64,000 nt of DNA, from positions 5,249,613 through 5,313,612 of the forward strand of contig BTRK01000006.1 in NCBI GenBank assembly GCA_036245805.1, read 5' to 3'. A program made the position numbers and the translations under genes. The stretch is from Pristionchus mayeri. Its lineage: Eukaryota > Nematoda > Chromadorea > Rhabditida > Neodiplogasteridae. The notes below the pieces were generated by a model that was given only the letters and a program-made list of their open reading frames with translations, did no database searches and had not been told where the DNA came from. Every line of letters begins with the position of its first letter. Position 1 is the first letter of the stretch. Shown piece after piece: positions 13,001 through 25,000 of this stretch.

Positions 13001-16000
13001 AATGCAGAGACTGCCCCGGTCTGATTGACTGGTCGGACAAGCTGAACTTGATGTTCTCCAAGCTGATGAGATCGCTCCGTCTGGGAAGAGGACATGGATT
13101 CAATCAGGTATCGACTGGTTCTGGAATAGGTCGGGTGCCACTGGATACGAGTTATCACTTGGATTGTATCCAGATGCATAATTGTTATCTAGAGAGACCG
13201 AATTGCCAATTGGCTCGGTTGATTTTGGAATTGCAGTTTTATTAAATTTTATTGCAGGCGTTCCCCGTACAGAACGCGACAGTCTGGCTGGTGTACATGA
13301 TTGGAGTCGAAAAGGAGTACGTTTTTGTTTTTGTTTTTGTTTTGTTGTTTAGTACAATCCATCCATCGCCTATTGAGAATGTGTGCAACTCTAGCCGAGT
13401 ATTGACTGCGCGTGACTAGGAACTGCCAGGTCCAGAATTTTGAACAAAAAACAGAATTTTGTTGTTATTTGCCTCGCGAAAGAACAGCGCACTGTCGTTT
13501 CCTCCATGCACGAACATAGGTGGGCTGGGGTTGAAGCTGGAAATCGAAAACCGGGGGTATTTAGGGTCAAAAGGGGGGGGGGGTGATCGTAAATGATCGT
13601 TTTGTGACAACATTTTCCAAAAACCGGGGGTGTCCAATCCGAAAACCGGGGGTGTTTTACAGCTGGCTTCGATGGTGCCCACCTATGTGCACGAAGGGCA
13701 AATATTACTATTGAAACCGTGAATCGACTTGTCACTTTTCCATAATTTTCTACGCTCTTTTTTCCAGGGCGCAGTCGTATCTGACTCGTCTGATGACTCT
13801 CACCGAGTCTTTCCTCCACCCTTCCAACTACGGAAACCACTCCTCCCACCTGCTCAATCTGCTCTATCGGCTAGTCAACGAGATGGTCAACAGAATCAAG
13901 TGAGTTTGGCCTTCCGATATATATATATATATATATATATATTTATGCTATTTCTTTTGCGAAATAACGTGATACAAAATGAAAAAATGGAACATAGTTT
14001 AATTACGATTAAAATGATGAATAACTGGATAATACGGGAGGGTAAACTACTCAGGGGAACTGGTTTGATTCTCATTGTTCACTAAAAGCCTTGCCGCTCT
14101 TGGAAAGAAACTATTATGTCTATAGTTAAAGTTCGATCCAGGGTTGTTGAAGTTCATGCCGTTTCGAGTGTAGTAAATTTTAAAATAATGGGGTTTTCGG
14201 TTGGAAATACTATATTTGCCTCAAAGGAGATTTGTTGCTACTCTCATATCAATCGCTATTCTACGCTTCTCTATGCACTCAATGCCTAGTTTCTTGTTGC
14301 GATCGAGAGCAGAGGGCATGTTTTCCCAAGTGTGATTGAAACAGCGCATAAATAAGCGCCTTGTGAAGTAGTTCTGTACTTTTTCAAGTTCTTTTTTATC
14401 CTTATTTTGGTATGGGTTGAAAACGGAAGAAGTGCTTTCTAAAATAGGTCTATTGTACATTGAGTACGTTTTAAGGAGTACCTCTACATTTTTGGTTCGT
14501 AAGGCTCTGAGGATAGTATGGCAGGCAGTTTTGCCTTTAGTGGATACGGTAAAACAATGGTCGAAGAATGAGAGGTTTTTTCTGAATAACAAAGCCGAGG
14601 TCTTTCACTTTTTCTTTTTGTTCTAGAGTTGTGGTTCCAATAGCATATGTTCGCTTTGTATTTGCCCTGCCCAGGTGCAATGAGTTGCATTTATGCGCAG
14701 CAAGGGGGAGTTGCCACTCTTCTGACCATTTTACGATCGTGTCAATAGCAGCTTGTAGAGGGGCAGGTGCGTTTCCCTTCCTAAATGACCGATATATTTT
14801 TATATCGTCGGCATACATTCTTGCAACGACTCCATGATTTTGCACTAGAGTAGGGATTTCTGAGGTGTAAATAAGGAAAAGCAAAGGGCCTAGGACTGAG
14901 CCCTGTGGTACACCGCTGGTTACAGGAAGTGATATAGAGAGTGAGTCTTTTCCTCTCACTTGAAACGATCTATTCGTGAGGTATCCTGCAATCCAGTTGA
15001 TTGTCTTATCAGAGAGACCTATAGTGCTGAGCTTGAGTTTTAGCTTGGGATGAGAAACTCTATCAAAAGCCTTTGCAAAATCAAAGTAGATAACGTCAAC
15101 AGGTTTCCCATCACTAATTGCGGTTGTCCAGTGTTCTAGGACCTCAAGCATTTGGAGCTCTCGCGATCGTTTCTTACGGAATCCGTACTGCTCATCGGGG
15201 AAAATTTGTAATTGTTCACAATGGGTGATAATGGATTTGCACAAAATGCGCTCAAAAACTCGGCAGAAGAAAGATGTAATTGATATGTAGTTTAAGGGAT
15301 TGGAGAAAGGAGGCGATTTCTTAACAGGGGTTACTATTGAATGTCGCCAATGGGAGGGGACCGTTCCCGATTGGTAGGAGTTCCTAAAAATGATTTCAAG
15401 TGCTTCGGAAATGGGTACGGCAATTCGTTTTATGAAGGTGAGGTCAATGTTCTCAGGGGTTTTACAGGAGGAACGTTTCCATTTTTCGATAAGGGAGCAA
15501 ATTTCGTGTCTAAGAAATTGGGGTTCTTCGTAATTACCGAGATGAAGGAGGCCTTGACTATTTGGCAGCTTTCCATCATCAATGGTGAATACACTTGCAA
15601 AAGTTTCAGCGAGTAAGTTGGCTTTCCCTAGGTCATCCATTACTAGGCTGCCATTAGTTCTCGTTAGGCTTTCCACCCCCTTAGATTTATTAGCACATCG
15701 TTTCATGAAGCGGAAAAACTTATTCTTGTTGTCGCTTTCGAATACTTTTTTCTCGATGGTTTTGTGATACCGTTGTAACTCATCGCAAAACTTTTTGTTT
15801 GGGTTCTCGAATTCATGTTGGTCATTAGGATCGTTGCTATTAATTGATTTCTGCCATGCTTGAAAACGCTTTCCTAAGAGTCGCTCAATATGAGGGGGAA
15901 GTTTTCCATGTGAAAGGCTCACTTTTGCCCAAGGAACTTTTGCACTTTTGTCAATTGATTTTTGAATGACGCTAATCAAGAGGTCGTACATGAGGTCGAT

Positions 16001-19000
16001 ATTTTCGCTTTTTGAGAAAGCGCATGTCCAGTCAATGTTTGCTAACTGAGAATTAATCAAGTCGTAATCTGCTTTTCTGTAGTCGCGCCTAAGAGTGAAA
16101 GCGGGCGTAGAATGACTCATTGTGAAGTTGAACTCGACCGTCGAATGGTCAGATATATCGAAAGGTGGGCCTACTCCAGTTTGGGTGATGAGACCAGGAT
16201 GGTTGCACAGCAGTAAATCGAGGATATTTTCCTTTCTCGTGGGCTCTTTTACTAGCTGAACAAGTTTAGCTGAGTTACAGAAGTCAATGAAAGATTGTGA
16301 GGAAGGAGTAACCGTTTTTGGCTGGGGAGCGGGGAAGATTGACCAGTCAATATCAGGGAGATTAAAGTCGCCAGTTACTATGGTTGGTTGAGGGCACGAG
16401 CAAAGATCCAGGATTGACTTGACAAGGGAAACAGTTTGTGTCGTACTCGCTTTTGGGTTACGGTAGGCGCACACAATGCTAATTAGATCGCCATTTATGT
16501 CTACATCGACTGCTAATAATTCATGGGATTCAGGTACTGTTTCATCAGCAATCTGTGCAGCACTTATGGAAGAGTGTAGAATGATTGCTACACCACCGCC
16601 TCTAGAGTTCCTATCTCTTCTAAACACGTTGTAATACTGATCTTGATCACCTAGGAGAAGCGAGTTTGGGAAGGATGGAGAGAGCCATGTCTCAGTGAGG
16701 CAAATCATAGTATATTTTTTAGAAAGGGTTTGAGAGAGATATTGTAGTTTGTTTCTGATAGAGCGGCAATTGGCTAATATGGCGGAGAATGAAAGTGAGT
16801 TTTTGTCTGAGTGAGTATTATGCCTGCGAATCATTACCAGTTTCCCTGCGCACCGAGATTAGGAGGTGCACCGTACTGTGAAACGTAACTGAGGAATGGA
16901 TTGGGGTATGAATTAATGAACGGATATGGGGGAGGGAACGAATTGCAGGGCATTGGGTTATTGAAGAGGGGTGGAGGCGGCGATCCATATCTATTATGAG
17001 TGAAAGAGAGAGGTCGAAGGAATCCAGGGGGCCGGTTGGGGCGGGGATTCATGGGGCGACGATTGGCTCTACTCTCCGTGGTGAGCACCGAATGAGTGCG
17101 GGCTCGGGGAGCAGGGATCTGAGATGGGCGGGTACTCTGAGGGGGATGGGTAGTTCCATTAGTGGGGCGAGGTCCATTCAATCCAGAACGAGGAGTAGGT
17201 GTCTTCCGTCGAGCGTCATCGCGATCAGCATACGAGGGTCGAATGAACACTTCGCGGAAGTGATCACTCTGGGCGACACGACTCGCATTCTTCACAATGA
17301 TCTTAGCATGCTGTCGTGTGGGAAGGACTACCTTCGTGAGGCGCATGTGAGCGGCATCGACATCACGAGGAGGCATACGGTAGACGGCGATGGGAAGGAC
17401 AGGGTAGCCAGTGAGGGAGGTGATGGCTACCACCTGCTCGAAGTCATCTCTGACCTGTTGTTCGGGGGTGCGATCGGGATTGAAGGGGAGTCTGGCAATG
17501 ACAATCGATCTCTCGAGATCAGAAGGAGACTCGGGTGTCGTCGAGGAATCAGGGTCAGTCTTCTTGGCAGTCGAAGTGGAAGAATGATCGGGGGCATTCT
17601 GCGGTACCTCGATCATGGCTATGTCATCGGCAGGGATGAGAGGGGTGGGATTGGGGGAGGGAGCGAGAGGGAGAGGGAGGGAGGAAACAGGAGGGGGAGT
17701 ATCTACCCGTGCCTTCAACTCACGGATCTCCTGTTCCAGTTTCTTTGTGTACTCGCATTGCTTCTCGAAGTCGAGTCGGAGCTTGACACAGAATCGGAAG
17801 AGGTCTCCGACAGAGCATTCGCAGTAGTATTCATCGGTTTTGGACTTCTTAGCTAACGGGCCGTTAGTCGCCGTTCCTGAGGGAGATGAAGGGCGAGACG
17901 ACAGAATACGGCTCAACATATCTCACCGTTGATGGTACCGATACATTAGATGGGCACGGTCGGTACTCCGTGCAGGCGGGGGGCCCTCGAGGGAAGGGGT
18001 AGGGCGAGAGAGTGTGCGGAAGTGAGAGAGTTCGGAGCGAGGTCAGAGTCACCTCTCACAGTGAGGGAAGGGAAGAGACTGGAGGAAGGGAAGAGACTGA
18101 TATTTGATCTTTGATCTCTTATTCCGGTTCTGTCTTTGGATAGTGTGTTTAATGAGCGCAGGTCAACTAAAGCTCTGTTGAACATTATTTAGGTGCATAG
18201 CTAAATGTTTTTCGAGGCGCAAAACTATGTTGATGAAATTTTTTTACCTCAGACGCGAGCGCTCCGGCAAGCCGCAGCCTGCCATTCCCGACCATCTGAA
18301 GATGACTGAAGAGGCGATCAACGAGTTTGTCGTCAGCCTTCTTCCCTGCGTCAAACTGGCAATTTTCACCAAGGTTTGATATTATTTTATTTTTGTGCCT
18401 TCAAATAGCCTCAACCACTACCATACACTTGCTGGAGCTGTGTTAAGCAATGTGTGAAACATGTAGCGAACAGGAAGAAAAATTTTAGATCCTTGCTCAA
18501 ATCAATCAATAATCCCCTTTCTGCAGGTCAAACAGGAGTACATCTCCTATATAATCAAGAACCTGGCCCTCCTCGCTCCCAAGATCGTCCTTCCCGCCAT
18601 TCTCGAGATGTGAGCTGTAGGGATTACTGTTGGAGAAGATACGGTAGGCAAGAAAGAAGCGCGTTACTGTATAGATCATGCGGGAAAATTGTAGCGGCGC
18701 AAAATTTTGATCAGAAAAGTGAATCTACAAATTTTGTTGGCTCGGTGACTCGTGGTACCAGCTGGTCCTCTAATTCATCACAGCGTCTGTGAATTCAATA
18801 CAGTGAGGGGTTTCTCTTCAAACAAAAACTTTATATTCAGCCTCATCCTAATGCGCTCTTAGCCAATTTGAATCGCTCTAATTACAGTAGATTGATATTG
18901 ATAGTAACATTTTTCTCTTTCAGTCTCTACCCCGCCCTCGAGACCGTGACAATTTAGTCACGTTCTGTCTCGTAGTAGAAATATTTTTAAAAACATTCGT

Positions 19001-22000
19001 AAATTACGGTGGTACAATGGATTCATACTAATCATATCTAAGTGTGATTGGCACTGCTAGTTACAACCTCCTTCCAGTCTCTACCCCGCCCTCGAGACAG
19101 TGACTGAGCCCCATCGTCTCACTCAGTCTCTCTCCTGCCTCTTCGTTGCGCTCATTCCCATGCTGAGGGAAGAGGCTGCGGAGGGAGAGAGGACCAGAAA
19201 AGCCGAGGTTTGTTGTTGTTGTTGTTGTTATTGTTTTTTTAAAATTAAAAACAATTGAACTTTCAAAATCAATGGGATTGAGAATGCACCTGGGACATAG
19301 ATCGAAAAGTATGTAGATATCGACATGTCAAAAAACGTACCCTCCATTAGCATACATTTCGAACTTTCTTCATCACATTATCGGCCCCATTGAATGAATA
19401 AATAAAAACGTGGTCCCGATCTGTGAAAACGTGCCGCAGCTGAGAAAAACCTACCGCGGTCTCAAAATCCGATTTTCACGTTATGATTCGCGGGCAAGTT
19501 TATTTTACCCAGCGATGAGCACAAGGTAAAAGCGATACGCGGATAGAGGACGTCGAGAATAATCAAAATTATCAAAAAGCGGCACGTTTTTCTCAAAAAT
19601 AAAATTCTTAAAAATTTTAAAATATTTGCGCAGCATGGCTTTTCGATCTCTGACCTGGGAGATTGGTGATTCGTCAAGCGGTTGAAAGCTCGGAAATTTG
19701 GCTGCATCCAATTCCACGATTGAGCTTAGGTGAATAAAAAAGGAATAACATTAATTTGAACATCTTGAAAAGTTAATGTCGTAAAGGCGCTTTAGTGATT
19801 CCGCGATTGATCTAGCTAGCGCAAGGCGGAGGGAATACAATTAAAGCAGGGGATTTGCCGGATAAAAGAACAAAATAGTGATATATATTCATCTTAGATC
19901 GTCGTGCTTCTCGAGGCTCTTCTGCCCGCCATCGACCCCAACGACATCAAGAAGACGCTGCTCTGCTTCCAGGTATGCGGTAGCTTGGGGTACGGTAGCG
20001 ACCACGAATTGATCGGATGGGATGTGATTGGGACTATTGATTGTTTCGGTGTCATTATTCGATTCTTAGCCCAATTCTACCGTAACCTTCTCAGGTGTTC
20101 GGCATCATGGTCAACACAGTTCCGCTGGTTGACTGCAGTGAGGCGGTGCACCTGAGAGACGATCTGACCGAGGACGAGAAGGAGGTAATATTGGAATGTA
20201 AATATAAGTCCTACACCAAGCCCAGTGCGTGTATAGCGAGATTTCTAAACTTAGGACATCGCTCGCGCACTCGATACACGCACCCATTTTTGTGTGCATA
20301 TCGTGCCTAAGTAATCAATTGTTGATTTCGGAACGTTTTAATAGTGCTATATCTTAATTATGACAGTTGGAATTGCGCCTATATAGTGGTTCAGCTACAT
20401 CCTTAATGATGTTAACCTAAGCAATCTAACATCATTCATTGTTTGCAGGTCTGCTCGGCGACCGCCAACTTTGAGGGTCTCGTGCTGGGCATCATGGAAA
20501 AGTGAGTACGGTAGACTATGCCTGATAGAGTATAAAAACATCGTAGTAAAAATTCAGTGCTTCTAGTCCTGTAAATAGAAATAGCAGAATCAGTCAAAAC
20601 CGTAACGTTCCACTGACGGAATTGGCTCCCGGAGTATTCGGGTTCCAGAGTTTCGATATCCTTCCAAGTGTTCGCTTAAGCGACAATAGATGATATATGT
20701 TTTGTATTCCATATGCAATTCATATTTTTTTAAGGTTCATAATTTAAAAACATTTAACTTACTTGTTGTCAGGATCATGAGTCTGCTCGACTGGGGTGCG
20801 AACGGAGCCTCCTCCTGTGGACACGGAAGTCTCGCCAAGAACTCGCACAAGTAAGTTAATACTTTAATATTTAATTAATTTGCATATGTATATTTAGAAA
20901 CGTTTTTAAAGATGTCGATAGCAATAATTTTCCATAGGGACGGTGATATTAGGAATTTTTATCATTCGGAGCCAACGGGGGGTTGATGTGTTTCAAGGTG
21001 CTAGTATTAGACGATGAAAGAGCTCTCGACAATGCTTCCTCGGCTATGTTCGGAAACAAATGAACGAATCAGTCAAAATGAAACTTGCACTATTGCAGTG
21101 CATTTCGAACACATTACTTCTAATTAATGCTATTTTAATTAAATTCGAATTTCATAATTTGCTAATTTAATTCAGATTCAATATCGAGGAGCACGTGCTG
21201 CACGACGGAGTCCGTATGGTCTACAAGGGAATCGTTATGAACTCGAGCAGGGAGATATACGAAGTAAGGAAAGAAAGGGGAGAGTGACCTACTAGGGGGG
21301 AAATAGCACAATATCCTGTTTGCTGATAGTATGTGTAAAGTAGTTGATTGTCAAAATGGTAGACGTATTAGTTAATAGTTATCGCAGGTGGTTTTACGAA
21401 TGTTTTGTGACCAGAATCCTGCATGCATTCCATAGGTCAAATACTTCGTGATTTTACACATTATGATATCGGCAAAAGTTGGAAAACCACGTCAGCAAAA
21501 ATGTATGAGTTAATCCGCGAGCGGAGCGAGCGAATTTTTTCTCGAAAATACCCCAAAAAGCGCGTCGGCAAACGGGAATTTGCATGTCGGCAAAAATGGT
21601 CGGGCGAAACCTATTTGACCTATGATGCATTTCCACCCTTTCCTCCAAATATCATAGATGGAATCGTCTGAATTTTCAGCTCGCCGCCAATCGCCTCTAC
21701 CAGTTCGTCTCTGAGTCTCTCTACGATTCTCACGTCGTCGCATCTACCGTATCCGAGATGATCTCCCTGACCGTCAGGGTGAGTTTACGGTATCGCCCTT
21801 AGATCGGTATCATTGTCTTTATCAAAACTGTGATTTCGGCGAATCCTCATTTTTTTGTTTCCGGTTTATCGAAGCCTCATCAATAATATGAGAATAGAGG
21901 TGGTGCATGAGGCAGTAATACAGAGTGCACAAGTATGAGTAAAAATTATAAAAATATCCGTTTTGCAGGCGCGACCCGAGATCTCCTTCCATCGTTTCCT

Positions 22001-25000
22001 CGCGCTCATCTCGAAGAAACTGCAGGAGGCGATCACTCCGGAGAGCTATGGGGAGGAGAAGGTACGGGGAAGGGAGAAGGGGAGAAGAGTTAGAGAGATT
22101 GAAGAAGGAATGTGCGGTGGGGAAGGAAGTTGAGAATCCCTTCAGAGATCCTACGAAAACTGTTCAATATTGTTTTTCCCCTTCGAAAGGAGAAGGGAGA
22201 GAGGGCGATGGAAGAAGGGAGGAGGTGGGGGGGGGGGAAGAAAGGCATTAAGAATTCCTTCGAAGAAGTTGTTGTTATTTTTTCTCCTAGACATGGACCG
22301 TAACTATTTTCGCTCGAACCCTAGCCAGTAATTGCCCGGTCGGAACACAAGTTCAGTGGGTGTGCAAGTTTGCATTTCGAACGAGCACTAGCTCCCTTCT
22401 CCGCTTTCCTTGCAATTCACTACAGGGCTTAGTCGTATTTTCTACCGTATTCCTTCTCTTACCGTATTCCACCTCCTACCGTACACCTCTCATCAGGTCA
22501 ACTTCACGATCACCTACTGGCTCTCGCTCGCATCGGGTCTCTTCCGCGTCCACTCGCCCTTCATTCTCAAGCACGCCGAGGAAGTGAAGGCTGTCGTGCG
22601 CTTGATCCTCCCCATCAAGTGTGCCATCGGAATAAATGTGAGGATTTACTAATTAATTAATTAACTAATATTTATTTAATTAAAACGCGTTCTCTGTAAG
22701 AATGTAACGAAAAGGCCCGGGGGTGGCACAGTTTTTTCCAAATAATATCCCAGCATCCATACTTTAGGCATGGAGTCAGCGAGAGTGGACTACACTTCAG
22801 TTGGAATTTTTTTCAAAAATTTTAACTTTTTGGGGCGAAATTTCAGAAAAAATATTTTCGATTTCAGAGACAAGCTATATACCATTCGAAAGAGCGTGAA
22901 AAGTTATGCCAAAATATACGACAGTTTTCAAATTTATCAAAATTTGACTGAGCAATGTCGAAAAAACCAAAATTTTTGATGACCAGCTGTGATCATCATC
23001 TCACTGCTCGTCTGATACTCAAAAGTTAATCCTGAATTTTTGATATGTGGCGCTCTGTTGCATGCAGATTCTGAATCTGCAATGAAAATTTGGAATTTCG
23101 TAGACCGAACGCGCTTTTCGATTGATTTCCTAGAGCGCAATCGCCGACCAGGGTTCGATCACCGCCGGTGCATATATTTTGCAAAGTGTTTTGCTTGCTT
23201 TCAGTCATTACTGCGGTAGGGGGAAGTAGTCGGCGACCAAATTCTAAGAATTTTTTACTTTGAGGAGTTTTTCGATCAGATGCGATCTACGGCCGGAAAT
23301 CGATCTTTTCATTTTTTGACGATTACACTATAAAGCTACCGTAATCGTCAAAAAAGTTCTTAGTCGATTTCACTGCGGCGGTGGGGGGAATGATTCGGCG
23401 ATCAAATTCTAAGGCTTTTTTACTTCGGGGAGTTTTTCGATCAGATGCGATCTACGGCCGGAAATCGATATTGTATTCATGTAGGAAACAAAAATGAAAA
23501 TATCGATTTCCGGCCGTATATCGCATTTGATCGAAAAACTCACCGACGTAAAAAAGTCTTAGAATTTGGTCGCCGACCACTTCCCCCTACCGCAGTAATG
23601 ATTGAAAGCAAGCAAAACACTTTGCAAAAGATATGCTCCTGCGGGGATCGAACCCTGGTCGGCGATTGCACTCTAGGAAATCAATCGAAAAGCGTGTTCG
23701 GTCCACGAAATTCCAAATTTTCATTCCAGATTCGGAATCTGCATGCAACATAGCGCCACATATAAAAAATTCAGGATCTAATTTTGAGTTTTAGACGAGC
23801 AGTGAGATGATGATCACAGCTGCTCATGAGAAATTTAGGTTTTTTCGACATTGCTCAGTCAAATTTTGACAAATTTGAAAACTGTCTTATGTTTTGGCAT
23901 AACTTTTCACGCTCTTTCGAATGGTATATAGCTTGTCTCTGAAATCGAAAATATTTTTTTCTGAAATTTCGCGCCAAAAAGTTAAATTTTTTGAAACATT
24001 TTCCGGCTCAAGTGTAGTCCACTCTTGGTGACTCCATACCTAAAGTATGGCTGCTGGGAGATCATTTTGAAAAACCTGTGCCACCCCCCTCCCGTTCTAA
24101 AGGATAACGCGTTTTAAGAGACCGGATCGGTAAGATTGGAGCACCCCCCGGACATGCGGTAGTCCGGAATGGGAACTGGGCCGCCATGCTTCAAGCATGG
24201 ATGTCCCTTAGCCCCATGATGCACAATATATAGGCAATTGCTCGATTCCGCTTTTCAGTAAGAAATTATAAGGTGCCAAACTTGAAAAATCGAAATTTCA
24301 TATTTTTCGAACGCGATGAGATACACTCAAAATCTCTTTTGCGTTGTATTAGGGATGACCAATGACCAAAAATGAACCACCCTGATCGAATCGGGATTGG
24401 TTGGAAACTTGATTTCGTGTCCCAATTTTTCACTTTTTCCGGATTATATTCTCAATATTGGAGGGGGGCAATATCACACTATGCCTATAATGTAGCCCGA
24501 TGAATTCTACATCGAAATGTTTCAAAGCGAAAAGATTTCGACGTTTCCGTTTTCTTCATATCGAGGTCCGAACATGTCCGATCATTTCGGAATTCTGTGG
24601 AATTACGAGTATGTCGTCCAAATGAACTGTTAAACGTGCTCATTTGGTGGAAAATTAAACAACAAGAATAATAATTAGTTATTTTGTCCTGAAAATTGAA
24701 CTTTCGTTCATTCTGAAAAAGTCGATTTTCATGACATCGATTTTATCGAAATTCGAGCTTATGAAACTATGCAATTTCAATCATATGATGATGAACACTG
24801 TATAATTCGTAAATTAGATTTCCATATGAGTGAGAAATTCGCAAAATATTGTTTTTTTCATATCGTTAAGAATGTCATTTTTTCGGCCCAAAACCGAGGG
24901 TGTCGAACAAAATTGTTGGACTGAAATTTGACGAAATCGACGAATTTCAGTAACTTTGAATTATTTTACTTACAGAAATGTGAAAAACAGATCAAAAAAT

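Larger units (their letters stand above)
14221..17919 (-). mobile_element. CR1/Jockey-like non-LTR retrotransposon, antisense in a PSME4 intron
   Basis: It contains both ORFs of a two-ORF LINE and fills most of the intron 13900-18252 between PSME4 exons 13 and 14, in reverse orientation. The coding part spans 14221-17919; the true ends, 5' UTR (probably up to about 18.2 kb) and 3' tail (towards 14.0 kb) could not be fixed, and no target-site duplication was recognised. ORF1 is intact and ORF2 has one 1-nt frame break, so the insertion looks young. Confidence 0.92.

Noticed and set aside
16996..17856. 286-codon plus-strand open frame
   Set aside because: Antisense of LINE ORF1; its composition follows from the Pro/Ser/Arg-rich opposite strand.
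22048..22303. Purine-rich open frames after PSME4 exon 23
   Set aside because: Low-complexity GGAGAAGG sequence within the intron.
23116..23690. tRNA or tRNA-derived SINE
   Set aside because: A GGTTCGATC B-box-like phrase occurs in both arms of foldback A, but no acceptor stem, anticodon arm or A box could be built around it.
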